Below, in pieces: positions 33,577-42,294 of a stretch of DNA of 64,000 nt (positions within the stretch are counted from its first letter, which is position 1; every line of letters begins with the position of its first letter). Source of the DNA: DATEOR01 sp963766725. Lineage in GTDB: Bacteria; Actinomycetota; Thermoleophilia; Gaiellales; Gaiellaceae. The stretch covers positions 22,101 through 86,100 of the forward strand of contig CAVYBK010000019.1 of NCBI GenBank assembly GCA_963766725.1, in the 5' to 3' direction. The position numbers were made by a program, and so were the translations under genes. The notes under the pieces were generated by a model, which was not told where the DNA came from, did not search any database, and worked only from the letters and a program-made list of their open reading frames with translations.

Positions 33577-34451
33577 TGCGAAACGCGCTCACCTGGTTCG
33601 TGGGCGGAGCCGTTGTCCTGCTCCTCGTCGTCGCCATCGCCGACGCAGTCCGAAGCCGCTCGGATGCGTCCGGCTCCCCGCCGCCTCCGCCGCGCATCCT
33701 TCATGGAGTCCTCGTGGCGGCGGACGCCGCGTGCCAGACGCAGGCCTTCCGCTTCCCGAGCATGGCCCCGGAGCGGCCGCCGCATCCGCCGGACTGCAAC
33801 GGGCTGGTGTGGAGCCAGGACGGGTCTCTGGTCGCGCGCTGCAAGGGCGACTTCACGTCCGTGACGAGCTCGCAAGGGATTCAGTTTCCGAACGTGGACG
33901 GATGCGCGCCGGCCTGGAGGGGAGACGGCGCGCTCAGCGTGGTCCTCGACGGCAACATCGTGATCGCGCGCCGACACGGCAGCCCCTTCATCTTCTTCTC
34001 CCGTCTCCAGCTCACGGAGGCCCTCCGGGCTGCAGGGGTCGAGAACGGTGCCGAATGGAGGTTCGCGCAGGTGAGCTGGTTCGGGCTCACGAGCTTCGTG
34101 GCAGTCCTGGAAGGGCAGACGGGAGAAGCGGCTGTTGCCGTCTTCGCGCAAGGCGGCCTCGAAAGCTTTCTGCCCGAGCCGGGCGCCCGGATCGAAGACC
34201 TGCGCGCAAGCCCGCTCGGGAACTTCGGCTTCGCACTGATCCACCCGGAGCGCGAGTATGTGATGGTGAGCCGGGGCGGCGACCCGATCGCCATTCCTCA
34301 CGTCCGAGGCGCGGAGGCGATCACCTGGTCGCCCGACGAGCGCTACGTCGCCATCGCGACCGACGACGAAACGGTGATCGGCCGCACAGGCAGCACCAGC
34401 GTCATGACCACGCTCCCGTTCGGGGCGCACGCTCTCGCCTGGCTGACGTAG
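33576..34451 (+). CDS. Membrane-anchored beta-propeller-like protein, second of paired genes
   Basis: 291 residues starting MRNALTWFVGGAVVLLLVVA, one transmembrane anchor and a proline-rich linker (SGSPPPPPRILHG), then repeats such as NGLVWSQDGSLVARCKGD, GCAPAWRGDGALSVVLDGN and AITWSPDERYVAIATDDE. The layout is like the upstream gene, including the ending in a W-x-P-x-E-R repeat, suggesting a duplication. The ATG overlaps the previous stop as TGATG. Partner or ligand is unknown. Confidence 0.65.
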   Translation: MRNALTWFVGGAVVLLLVVAIADAVRSRSDASGSPPPPPRILHGVLVAADAACQTQAFRFPSMAPERPPHPPDCNGLVWSQDGSLVARCKGDFTSVTSSQGIQFPNVDGCAPAWRGDGALSVVLDGNIVIARRHGSPFIFFSRLQLTEALRAAGVENGAEWRFAQVSWFGLTSFVAVLEGQTGEAAVAVFAQGGLESFLPEPGARIEDLRASPLGNFGFALIHPEREYVMVSRGGDPIAIPHVRGAEAITWSPDERYVAIATDDETVIGRTGSTSVMTTLPFGAHALAWLT

Positions 34452-34458
34452 TGCCCAG

Positions 34459-36027
34459 CTAGAGCGGGATGTTCCCGTGCTTGCGCGGCGGGCGGCGCTC
34501 GCGCTTCGTGATCGCCGTCTTGAGCGCGTCGATGAGCACCGGCCGAGTCCGCCGCGGCTCGATGACGTCGTCCACGTAGCCGCGCTCGGCCGCCACATAC
34601 GGGTTTGCGAACTGCTCCTTGTACTCCTCGATCAGCTCCGCGCGGCGCGCGTCCGGGTCCTCCGCGTCCTCGAGCTCCTTGCGGAAAACGATGTTCACCG
34701 CCCCCTCGGGCCCCATCACCGCCACCTCGGCGGTCGGCCACGCGAAGTTGAAGTCCGCGCGGATGTGCTTGGAGCTCATGACGTCGTAGGCGCCGCCGTA
34801 GGCCTTGCGCGTGATGACGGCGATCTTCGGCACGGTCGCCTCGCAGTAGGCGTAGAGGAGCTTCGCGCCGTGCCGGATGATCCCACCCCACTCCTGCGCC
34901 GTGCCGGGCAAAAAGCCGGGAACGTCCACGAACGTCACGAGCGGGATGTTGAAGGCATCGCAGAAGCGGACGAAGCGCGCCGCCTTCACGGAGGAATCGA
35001 TGTCGAGGGTGCCGGCCAGCGCACGCGGGTTGTTCGCAACGACTCCGACTGGATGGCCGCCGAGCCGCGCGAAGGCGCACACGATGTTCTCGGCCCAGAG
35101 CTCCTGCACCTCGAGCAGCTCGCCGTCGTCGACGACCTTCTCGATCACGGTGCGCATGTCGTACGGCTTCGTCGGCTCGTCCGGGATCAGCGTGTCGAGC
35201 TCGGCGTCCTCTCGCCCGATTGGGTCGGAGGCCTCGAACCAGGGCGGCGGGTCGACGTTGTTCTGCGGCAGGAACGAGAGCAGGTAGCGCGCGTCCTCGA
35301 GGCACGCCTCCTCGTCGTCGGCCGTGAAGTGGGCGACGCCGGACTTCGACGCATGCGTCGCCGCGCCGCCGAGCTCCTCGAAATCGACATCCTCGCCGGT
35401 CACGGTCTTCACGACCTCGGGGCCCGTGATGAACATGTACGAGCTCTCCTTGACCATCAGGACGAAGTCGGTCATGGCCGGTGAGTACACCGCGCCGCCG
35501 GCGGTCGGGCCCATGACGAGGCTGATCTGCGGGATGACACCCGAGGCCTGCACGTTGCGCCAGAAGATCTCGGCATAGCCGCCGAGCGAGACGACGCCCT
35601 CCTGGATCCGCGCCCCGCCCGAGTCGTTGATGCCGATCAGCGGGCAGCCGAACTTGAGCGCGAGGTCCATCACCTTGCAGATCTTCTCGGCGAAGGCCTC
35701 GGAGAGCGTGCCGCCGAAGACGGTGAAGTCCTGGGAGAAGACGAAGACGCGCCGGCCGAAGATCGTCCCGTAGCCGGTGACGACCGCGTCGCCCCACGGG
35801 CGGCGATCCAGCATCCCGAAGTGGGGGTTGCGATGGCGGACATAGCGGTCGAGCTCCACGAAGCTGCCGGGATCGAGGAGCTTCTCGATGCGCTCGCGTG
35901 CGAGCAGCTTGCCGCGGGAGCGCTGCCGCTCGACCGCGCGCTCGTCGCCGGAGTGGAGCGCCTCGTCGCGGAGGGCCTGAAGCTCCTCGAGCTTGTCGCG
36001 CGTCCCCTTGTCCTCGGCCTTGGCCAC
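34459..36027 (-). CDS. pccB: Acyl-CoA carboxylase carboxyltransferase (beta) subunit
   Basis: 522 residues from a GTG at 36027 (MAKAEDKGTRDKLEELQALR). Two crotonase-like halves: GCPLIGINDSGGARIQEGV and SLVMGPTAGGAVYSPAMTDF in the first, and LVTFVDVPGFLPGTAQEWGG and KIAVITRKAYGGAYDVMSSK in the second, with oxyanion-hole glycines in place. It moves CO2 from biotin to acetyl- or propionyl-CoA, working with the alpha chain at 24667. With methylmalonyl-CoA mutase nearby on the same strand (36629), propionyl-CoA metabolism is a reasonable role. The exact substrate is not fixed by sequence alone. Confidence 0.93.
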   Translation of the reverse strand: MAKAEDKGTRDKLEELQALRDEALHSGDERAVERQRSRGKLLARERIEKLLDPGSFVELDRYVRHRNPHFGMLDRRPWGDAVVTGYGTIFGRRVFVFSQDFTVFGGTLSEAFAEKICKVMDLALKFGCPLIGINDSGGARIQEGVVSLGGYAEIFWRNVQASGVIPQISLVMGPTAGGAVYSPAMTDFVLMVKESSYMFITGPEVVKTVTGEDVDFEELGGAATHASKSGVAHFTADDEEACLEDARYLLSFLPQNNVDPPPWFEASDPIGREDAELDTLIPDEPTKPYDMRTVIEKVVDDGELLEVQELWAENIVCAFARLGGHPVGVVANNPRALAGTLDIDSSVKAARFVRFCDAFNIPLVTFVDVPGFLPGTAQEWGGIIRHGAKLLYAYCEATVPKIAVITRKAYGGAYDVMSSKHIRADFNFAWPTAEVAVMGPEGAVNIVFRKELEDAEDPDARRAELIEEYKEQFANPYVAAERGYVDDVIEPRRTRPVLIDALKTAITKRERRPPRKHGNIPL

Positions 36028-36131
36028 GTGTCTATCTTCCTTCAGACGCGGCGTCTCTCGCCACATGTGACGCGCCACCCGCCCGAATTTCCGCTGTACG
36101 CTCGAAAGCGGGTGGTGGTCCGGGGTGGCCC

Positions 36132-36632
36132 CTAGAGGTCCTCGCGCACGAGTGAATACATGATCACGTCGCGCCTCTCGCCCTTGTGCACGAGCGACGA
36201 CCGCAGGACGCCCTCGCGCACGAACCCCGCCTTCTCGGCCACCCGCTGCGACGGTTCATTCTCGATGTCGGCCCGGAGCTGGAAGCGCCCGAGCCCTTTG
36301 TCGACAAGGGCCCAGCGGGCGACGAGCCCGAGCGCGCGCGTCGCGACCCCCCGCCCTCGCGCCTCCCGTTTCACCCAGTAGCCGACCTCGCCGATCCCGC
36401 CGTCGAGATAGCGGACGCCGATCGATCCGAGCAGCTCGCCGCTCGCCCTGTCCACCACGGCGAAGCTCTCCTCCTCATCCGACTCGAGCCATGCGCGAGC
36501 GTCGGCCTCCGTGTAGGGCGAGGGCACCGCCGTCCAGCGAGGGATCTCGGGGTCCTGACAGGCGACCGCGATCGCCGGCACATCGGCGTCCTCGAACGGC
36601 CTCAGCCGAACGACGTCGTCTTCGAGCGTCAC
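36132..36632 (-). CDS. GNAT acetyltransferase, RimJ/RimL type
   Basis: 166 residues from a GTG at 36632 overlapping the mutase stop (GTGA). The N-terminal EDDVVRLRPFEDADVPAIAVA and the core YWVKREARGRGVATRALGLV, NEPSQRVAEKAGFVREGVL follow the RimJ/RimL pattern of Nalpha-acetyltransferases. The target is unknown. The 4-nt overlap with methylmalonyl-CoA mutase suggests cotranscription, but functional links are uncertain. Confidence 0.82.
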   Translation of the reverse strand: MTLEDDVVRLRPFEDADVPAIAVACQDPEIPRWTAVPSPYTEADARAWLESDEEESFAVVDRASGELLGSIGVRYLDGGIGEVGYWVKREARGRGVATRALGLVARWALVDKGLGRFQLRADIENEPSQRVAEKAGFVREGVLRSSLVHKGERRDVIMYSLVREDL

Positions 36633-38215
36633 GGCGCGTGATGGGCGTCGTGCGTGCCGAACTCGTCGCGCAAGGCGTTGCAGATCTCCCCCACCGTGCA
36701 GTGCGCCGCGAGCGCCTCCCGCATCGGAGGAAGGAGGTTGTCGGCTTCCCGCGCCGCGTCGCGCACCCGCGCAAGCGCCCCTTCCGCGGCCCCCGCGTCG
36801 CGGCCCGCACGGACACGGTCAGTGCGCTCGACCTGGCGCCTCTCAGCCTCTGGATCGAGCCGATGCAGCTCGATCTCCTCGTCTCCCTCCTCCTCCACGA
36901 AGCGATTGACGCCGACGAGGATCTCCTCGCCGCTCTCGAGCGCGCGCTCGTGCTCGTAGGCGGCGTCCTCGATCTCGTGCTGCGTGAATCCCTGCTCGAC
37001 CGCCGCCACCGCGCCGCCGAGCTCGTCCACGCGCTCGATCAAAGCCCAGGCGCGCTCTTCCAGCTCGCGGGTCAGGTCCTCGAGGAAGTAGGCGCCGCCC
37101 AGAGGATCGGCCGTGTCCGTGCCACCCGCCTCGTTCGCGAGCACCTGCTGCGTCCGCAGAGCGATGCGCGCCGCACGCTCGGTCGGGAGCGCCAGTGCCT
37201 CGTCGTAGCCGTTCGTGTGAATGGATTGCGCGCCGCCGCACACAGCCGAGAGCGCCTGGATCGCGACGCGGACGATGTTGTTCTCCGGCTGCTGCGCGGT
37301 CAGCGTCGAGCCACCCGTCTGCGCATGGAACCGGAGCGCCTGCGCCTTCGGGTTCGTGGCGCCGAAGCGCTCGCTCATGATCCGCGCCCAGAGCGTCCGC
37401 GCCGCCCGGAACTTCGCCACCTCCTGAAAGAAGTGGTTGTGGGCGTTGAAGAAGAAGGAGAGCCGCTCACCGAACTCGTCGGGCGAGAGCCCCGCGTCCA
37501 CCGCGGCCTGGCAGTAGGCGATCCCGTGCGCGAGCGTGAAGCCGAGCTCCTGCACCGCCGTCGAGCCCGCCTCGCGGATGTGGTACCCGGAGATCGAGAT
37601 CGTGTTCCACTTCGGCAGCCGCTCGCGGCAGTAGGCGAAGAGGTCGGTCGTGATCCGCATCGAGGGGCGCGGCGGGAAGATGTAGTTCCCACGCGCCACG
37701 TACTCCTTGAGGATGTCGTTCTGCACTGTGCCGCGCAGCTCGGCGCCCGCGACCCCCTGGCCCTCGGCGACGAGCTCGTAGAGAAGGAGCAGGAGCGCGG
37801 CCGGCGCGTTGATCGTCATCGAGGTCGACACCTCGCCGAGCGGGATCGAGTCGAAGAGGATCTCCATGTCCACGAGCGAGTCGATCGCGACGCCCGTGCG
37901 GCCCACCTCCCCCGCCGCGCGCTCGTCGTCGGAATCGAGGCCGAGCTGGGTCGGGAGGTCGAAGGCGACCGAGAGCCCCGTCTGGCCGCGCTCGAGCAGG
38001 TAGCGGAAGCGGGCGTTCGTCTCCTCGGCCGAGGCGAAGCCCGCGTACTGCCTGATCGTCCAGGGACGGCCGCGGTACATGTCCGGATACGGCCCACGCG
38101 TGAACGGGAACTCGCCCGGCCGCCCGAGCTCCACCCCGCCGGCGTCCTCGGGCGTGTAGACCGGCTTGACCTCGATGCCCGAGTCGGTCTCGCGGCGGTC
38201 TTCGGCCTTCGCCAT
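36629..38215 (-). CDS. Methylmalonyl-CoA mutase, catalytic (N-terminal domain) subunit
   Basis: 528 residues starting MAKAEDRRETDSGIEVKPVY. The substrate-binding TIM-barrel includes FTRGPYPDMYRGRPWTIRQYAG, SVAFDLPTQLG, ERLPKWNTISISGYHIREAG and FHAQTGGSTLTAQQPENNI, typical of the alpha-type mutase. There is no C-terminal B12-binding domain, so a separate small cobalamin-binding subunit must be encoded elsewhere. It isomerises methylmalonyl-CoA and succinyl-CoA and connects propionyl-CoA carboxylation with the TCA cycle. An isobutyryl-CoA mutase type is a possible alternative. It is divergent from the MoaD-MoaE gene. Confidence 0.9.
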   Translation of the reverse strand: MAKAEDRRETDSGIEVKPVYTPEDAGGVELGRPGEFPFTRGPYPDMYRGRPWTIRQYAGFASAEETNARFRYLLERGQTGLSVAFDLPTQLGLDSDDERAAGEVGRTGVAIDSLVDMEILFDSIPLGEVSTSMTINAPAALLLLLYELVAEGQGVAGAELRGTVQNDILKEYVARGNYIFPPRPSMRITTDLFAYCRERLPKWNTISISGYHIREAGSTAVQELGFTLAHGIAYCQAAVDAGLSPDEFGERLSFFFNAHNHFFQEVAKFRAARTLWARIMSERFGATNPKAQALRFHAQTGGSTLTAQQPENNIVRVAIQALSAVCGGAQSIHTNGYDEALALPTERAARIALRTQQVLANEAGGTDTADPLGGAYFLEDLTRELEERAWALIERVDELGGAVAAVEQGFTQHEIEDAAYEHERALESGEEILVGVNRFVEEEGDEEIELHRLDPEAERRQVERTDRVRAGRDAGAAEGALARVRDAAREADNLLPPMREALAAHCTVGEICNALRDEFGTHDAHHAP

Positions 38216-38234
38216 CGCCTCTAGGCTAACGCCC

Positions 38235-38873
38235 ATGCGAGTCACGGTGAGGCTTTTCGCCGGCCTGCGCGAGCACGCGGGAACGGGACGGCGCGACGTC
38301 GACCTCGGCGAAGGAGCCCGAGTCGAGGACGTCTGGCGGGCGCTCGAGCTCGGCGACGAGCCCACAGGCCTCGTCTTCGCCGTGAACCGCGCCTACGTCG
38401 GGCGCGGCCAGGCCTTGGCAGAGGGGGACGAGGTCGCGCTCATACCGCCTGTTTCGGGCGGCGCGTTTCGCCTCACCGAGGACCCCATCGACCTCGCCGC
38501 GGTCGTGGCAGAGGTCGAGGACGAGCGCGCCGGCGCAACGGCCACCTTCGTCGGCACCGTGCGCGCCCAGTCGCGGGGCCGGCAGGTGGTGCGGCTCGAG
38601 TACGAGGCCTACGAAGGCATGGCCGAGAACGTCATGGCAGATCTCGCCGAGCAGCTGAATGAGCGCTACGACCTCTGCGCCATCGCCATCACGCACCGCG
38701 TGGGGGTCTGCGAGATCGGAGACGCGAGCGTCGCGATCGCCGTATCAGCCCCGCATCGCCAGGATGCGCTCGCCGCCTGCAAGGACGCGATCGACACGCT
38801 CAAGGAAACCGTGCCCCTGTGGAAGAAGGAGGTCTACGAGGGCGGCGAGGAGTGGATCGGGAGGGGATCGTAG
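38235..38873 (+). CDS. MoaD-MoaE fusion (molybdopterin synthase, MoaX-like)
   Basis: 212 residues from the ATG at 38235 (MRVTVRLFAGLREHAGTGRR). The first 80 residues are MoaD with the ubiquitin-like fold ending IPPVSGGAFR, where the Gly-Gly that must be exposed to carry sulfur is inside the chain. The remainder is MoaE, with RLEYEAYEGMAENVM, ITHRVGVCEIGDASV, RQDALAACKDAIDTLK and the KKEVYEGGEEWI end. In Mycobacterium tuberculosis a similar fusion, MoaX, is cut after the Gly-Gly. It makes molybdopterin. It is followed by a strong hairpin. Confidence 0.93.
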   Translation: MRVTVRLFAGLREHAGTGRRDVDLGEGARVEDVWRALELGDEPTGLVFAVNRAYVGRGQALAEGDEVALIPPVSGGAFRLTEDPIDLAAVVAEVEDERAGATATFVGTVRAQSRGRQVVRLEYEAYEGMAENVMADLAEQLNERYDLCAIAITHRVGVCEIGDASVAIAVSAPHRQDALAACKDAIDTLKETVPLWKKEVYEGGEEWIGRGS

Positions 38874-38907
38874 CCACGCGGCTGGCCGCTGGCATCCGGA
38901 AAATGAG

Positions 38908-38929
38908 CAGGGGGCCGAGCGGCCCCCTG
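38908..38929 (+). terminator. Strong GC hairpin after moaDE, likely bidirectional terminator
   Basis: A perfect 9-bp stem, CAGGGGGCC and GGCCCCCTG, encloses a GAGC loop. It lies 35 nt after the MoaD-MoaE stop and 25 nt before the stop of the convergent exported-protein gene. No T-run follows on either strand, as is common in GC-rich actinobacterial terminators. It may serve both genes. Confidence 0.7.
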
Positions 38930-38953
38930 TCGAGGTAACTCAGTGGCCGCGCG

Positions 38954-39501
38954 CTAGAACTTGCCGCAAACGACTCCGACCTTGAAGCCAGGGTTGATCG
39001 TGCCACCGCTGCTATTGACCACAGCGCCGTGCCAGCCGTTCGGCTTGTGCGTGCCGTCGGCGTTTGCGTAGAGCCGAGTGGCCTCGGGCGTCGTGGGCGC
39101 ATCAGACGTCACGAAGACGTTCGAGACATTGACCGGGTCGACGCCGCCCGCAATCGCCGAATAGCCGGCCGGGCACGTCGCAGTCTGCGTGTCGAATCCC
39201 CCGTTCGCGATCGAGCCCGAGCTCGCCACGACGACGACGACGTCCTTCAGGAACTTGGACCACGTTCGTCCCTGCAGCTTCTGGCTGTCAGGCACACGGC
39301 CGTTCGCCGTACTCGTGGCGACGAGCTTTCCCTTGCGGGCGCTGAGGCTTGCGCCGTAGCCGACCGCGTGCTTGCCGTCGACCTTGTCCGAGTTCTGCGC
39401 GAAAGCCACGGTAACCGCCGCAGCGGAGCCCGTGAGCGCCACGAAGAGTGCGATCAGCGCCACCACATCGCCGGCGACGGGATCTTGAGGATCTTCTGCA
39501 C
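38954..39501 (-). CDS. Exported protein of a Thermoleophilia-type family, apparent one-base deletion
   Basis: From GTG 39501, preceded by AAAGGAG at a good distance, the reading starts MQKILKIPSPAM and then breaks. Inserting one base next to the ATG at 39466-39468 gives MVVALIALFVALTGSAAAV, the conserved IPSPAMVVALIALFVAL signal region I recognise in many thermoleophilian exported proteins. The mature part contains DKVDGKHAVGYGASLSARKG and TATCPAGYSAIAGGVDP. Joined length is about 182 residues. Two cysteines (CPAGYS, VVCGKF) could form a disulfide. Function is unknown; the break is probably a sequence error. Confidence 0.6.
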
Positions 39502-39530
39502 TAGTGCTGCTCCTTTCTGACGAAGAGAGA

Positions 39531-40445
39531 GTGAAGCTGGTACGCCGCCGCAAGGGGTTCAAGGGATCGGCTGCTGGCTACGATGAATCTGACGTGGGCC
39601 CATTCACTCCGCAGCGCGAGCCGGACTATCCGCTCTACGAGCCGGAGCCGCAGCGCGAGTACAAGCCGATCCATCCGGAGCCACGCTGGAAGGAGATCGG
39701 GAAGAAGCTGATCGCTCCGCTCGCGGCGATCGGCGCCCTCCTCGCGAAATTCAAGTTCCTCGCGCTCGCGCTCTTCAAGTTCAAGATCTTCGCGACCTCG
39801 GGAACGATGCTCGTCTCGATCGCGGCCTATGCGTGGATCTGGGGCTGGCGGTTCGCCGTCGGCTTCGTCCTTCTGATCCTCGTGCACGAGCTCGGCCACG
39901 TCTTCGAGCTCCGCCGCCAGGGCGTGCCGGCTTCGGCGCCGCTCTTCATCCCCTTCCTCGGCGCCGTCGTCGGGATGAAGCAGATGCCTGCGGATGCCTG
40001 GAAGGAAGCGCGCGTCGCGCTCGCCGGCCCGATCCTCGGCACCCTCGGCTCGGTGGTCGTCTGGGGCTTCGGCGAGGCGCTCGACTCCCCGTTTCTGATC
40101 GCGCTCGCCTTCACGGGCTTCTTCCTCAACCTCTTCAATCTGCTCCCCATCGTTCCGCTCGACGGAGGCCGCGCCGTGGCCGCTGTCCACCCGGCGCTCT
40201 GGGCCGTGGGCCTGGCCGGGCTCGTCGCGCTCGCCTTCTGGCACCCGAACCCGATCCTCATCCTGATCCTGGTTGTCGGCGCCGTCGAGCTCTGGCGCCG
40301 CTGGCGGGAGCGCGACTCCCCGGCGGCAGCCCTGTACTACAAGGTGACGACATCGCAGCGGCTCACGGCCGGAGCCGTGTACATCGGGCTCGCCGTGTTC
40401 CTCGCCGTCGCGATGACGGCGACCCACGTCGAGCGCACGTTCTAG
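39531..40445 (+). CDS. M50 site-2-protease-like membrane metalloprotease
   Basis: About 304 residues. A charged N-terminal region (TPQREPDYPLYEPEPQREYK) precedes several membrane helices. The zinc motif HELGH is in LLILVHELGHVFELRR, and a second motif NLLPIVPLDGGRA supplies the Asp-Gly found in M50 proteases. The family cleaves membrane-anchored proteins such as anti-sigma factors, although many close relatives in this group are uncharacterised. The start is uncertain: GTG 39531 leaves 29 nt to the divergent gene start, and GTG 39504 in frame would add nine residues. Confidence 0.82.
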   Translation: MKLVRRRKGFKGSAAGYDESDVGPFTPQREPDYPLYEPEPQREYKPIHPEPRWKEIGKKLIAPLAAIGALLAKFKFLALALFKFKIFATSGTMLVSIAAYAWIWGWRFAVGFVLLILVHELGHVFELRRQGVPASAPLFIPFLGAVVGMKQMPADAWKEARVALAGPILGTLGSVVVWGFGEALDSPFLIALAFTGFFLNLFNLLPIVPLDGGRAVAAVHPALWAVGLAGLVALAFWHPNPILILILVVGAVELWRRWRERDSPAAALYYKVTTSQRLTAGAVYIGLAVFLAVAMTATHVERTF

Positions 40446-40446
40446 C

Positions 40447-41148
40447 TTGGACGACCGGCGGCTCCTCCAGAGCGACGACGGCGCCGAGCGCACGCACGTC
40501 GCCAAGATCGCGGACGAGTTCTTCGAAGGGTTCGAGGCGGTCTCGGGAATTGCCAAGCCCGCCGTCACGATCTTCGGCTCCGCCCGGGTCAGCGAGGACA
40601 ACCCGTACTACGCCGCCGCCGTAGACGTCGGCAAGCGCTTCGCGGAAGCGGGTTTCACCGTCGTCACGGGAGGCGGGCCGGGGGTCATGGAGGCCGCGAA
40701 CCGCGGCGCCCGTGAGGGTGGCGGACTCTCGGTCGGCTTCAACATCGAGCTGCCGCACGAGCAGGGCTCGAACCCCTATCTCGACGTCAACCTCACGTTC
40801 CATCACTTCTACGCCCGCAAGACGATGTTCGTGAAGGCCGCCGAGGGGTTCGTGATCTTTCCGGGAGGCTTCGGGACGCTGGACGAGCTCTTCGAGTCGC
40901 TCACGCTCATCCAGACGGGAAAGGTGGTGCACTTCCCGGTCGTCCTCTTCGACTCCGACTACTGGGAGGGGCTGATGCTCTGGGTACGGGGCCGACTCCT
41001 CCGTGAAGGGATGGTCTCCGAGGAGGACGTCGGCCTCCTGTACGTGAGCGACGACCCGGCGGAGACGGTGGCGACTGTCGTGGCCGGTTACGAGAACCGG
41101 CTCGCCGCGCAGCCGCCGACCTCCCCCGCCAAAGCCGACGCGCAGTAG
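40447..41148 (+). CDS. LOG-family protein (TIGR00730-like, cytokinin-riboside phosphoribohydrolase type)
   Basis: 233 residues from a TTG at 40447, 1 nt after the protease stop. Motifs are VTIFGSARVSEDNPYY, VVTGGGPGVMEAANRGA and VIFPGGFGTLDELFESLTL, the LOG-family GGG-x-G-x-ME and PGG-x-GT-x-x-E signatures. Studied members remove ribose-5-phosphate from nucleoside monophosphates, earlier annotated as lysine decarboxylase. Activity here is predicted from intact motifs. Likely cotranscribed with the upstream protease. Confidence 0.88.
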   Translation: MDDRRLLQSDDGAERTHVAKIADEFFEGFEAVSGIAKPAVTIFGSARVSEDNPYYAAAVDVGKRFAEAGFTVVTGGGPGVMEAANRGAREGGGLSVGFNIELPHEQGSNPYLDVNLTFHHFYARKTMFVKAAEGFVIFPGGFGTLDELFESLTLIQTGKVVHFPVVLFDSDYWEGLMLWVRGRLLREGMVSEEDVGLLYVSDDPAETVATVVAGYENRLAAQPPTSPAKADAQ

Positions 41149-41161
41149 CTAGCTCGTTCGA

Positions 41162-41629
41162 CTAGCGAACGCGCTCGCCGGCGTTGACCTCGCCGCGCCA
41201 GCCGCCCGTCTCGGCGCCGCGCGACTCGATGAACTCCTTGAACCGCTCGAGGTCGCCCTTGACCTGGCGGCTGTCAGCGCCGAGAGCCGAGCCGAGCGCC
41301 TCCATCATGCCCTCGGTCTCGTGCTCCATCTCGACGGTGACCTTGGTCGTCGCCTCGTCGACCTTCTCGAAGAGCACGCGGCCGGAGTTGTAGTGGCCGT
41401 CGAGCGCACGCCAGGAGACGACCTCGTCCGGGCGCTGCTCGGTGATCTCGGCGTCCCACTCATGGCGCTTGCCGCCGATCTCGGCGACCCAGTGGAGATG
41501 CGTGTCGTCGGTCTGCGAGACCGCCTCGACGGCCTCCATGAAGCGCGGGAACTCCTCGAACTGCGTCCACTGGTTGTAGACGGTCGAGATGGGACAGTCG
41601 ACGGTGATCGATTCGGTGACAGATGCCAC
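41162..41629 (-). CDS. SRPBCC / polyketide-cyclase-like protein
   Basis: 155 residues from a GTG at 41629 (MASVTESITVDCPISTVYNQW). The pattern TQFEEFPRFMEAVEAVSQTDDTHLHW and WDAEITEQRPDEVVSWRA matches the cyclase/dehydrase branch of the SRPBCC fold. This group often acts in stress responses and binds hydrophobic ligands. The end is rich in charged residues. It is convergent with the LOG gene (13 nt gap). Ligand is unknown. Confidence 0.75.
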   Translation of the reverse strand: MASVTESITVDCPISTVYNQWTQFEEFPRFMEAVEAVSQTDDTHLHWVAEIGGKRHEWDAEITEQRPDEVVSWRALDGHYNSGRVLFEKVDEATTKVTVEMEHETEGMMEALGSALGADSRQVKGDLERFKEFIESRGAETGGWRGEVNAGERVR

Positions 41630-41688
41630 GAAGACCCCCTCCTACGGTTGTTTTCGTCGTCTGGTGGGGGTACCCGCGAGGGGGTCGG

Positions 41689-42273
41689 CTAACCCTTGAA
41701 GCGGCGCACCAGCGCCCATGCGGCCGGCAGGAGCGCGCCGGCGAGGTACAGCTTGATCAGGTCGCCCACGACGAACGGGTAGAGGCCGGCCTCGAGGGTG
41801 TCCTCGAGCCCCGTGTCGATCTTCGCCGCGAGCCAGGGAAGCCCGAAGAGGTAGATGACGACGTTGCCGGAGAGCATCGCCGCGACCGCAGAGGAGAAGC
41901 GCCTGTCCCAGCGCTCCCGCGCGAGGAAGCCGGTCAGCGCGGCCGCGAGCACGAAGCCGATGATGTAACCGCCGGTCGGGCCCGTGAGCACGTCCCAGCC
42001 GTGCGTCTGGTCGGCGTAGACGGGCGCGCCAAGAGCGCCGACGAAGATGTAGACCCCGAGGCTGGCGACCGCGAGGAGCGAGCCGAGCGACGCGCCGACG
42101 AGGACGACGGCGAACGTCTGACCGGTGATCGGCACCGGCGTGAACGGGAGGCTGATCGAGACCTGCGCCGCGAGCGCGACGAAGCCCGCGCCGCCGAGCA
42201 CGAGGAGGACGTTCGTCAGCAGGCTCGAGCGGGGGAAGACCGCCAGTCGGAGAGTTGCTGCTTCCGGCCTCAT
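41689..42273 (-). CDS. bioY: Biotin transporter S-component
   Basis: 194 residues starting MRPEAATLRLAVFPRSSLLT, with about six membrane helices. The BioY features LPFTPVPITGQTFAVVLVGASLG and GPTGGYIIGFVLAA are clear. The protein imports biotin, alone or with an ECF energy-coupling module not seen in the window. Biotin demand matches the acyl-CoA carboxylase in this region. It follows the VanW-family gene on the same strand after 21 nt. Confidence 0.9.
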   Translation of the reverse strand: MRPEAATLRLAVFPRSSLLTNVLLVLGGAGFVALAAQVSISLPFTPVPITGQTFAVVLVGASLGSLLAVASLGVYIFVGALGAPVYADQTHGWDVLTGPTGGYIIGFVLAAALTGFLARERWDRRFSSAVAAMLSGNVVIYLFGLPWLAAKIDTGLEDTLEAGLYPFVVGDLIKLYLAGALLPAAWALVRRFKG

Positions 42274-42294
42274 GCGGGCCGGACTCTAACCGCT

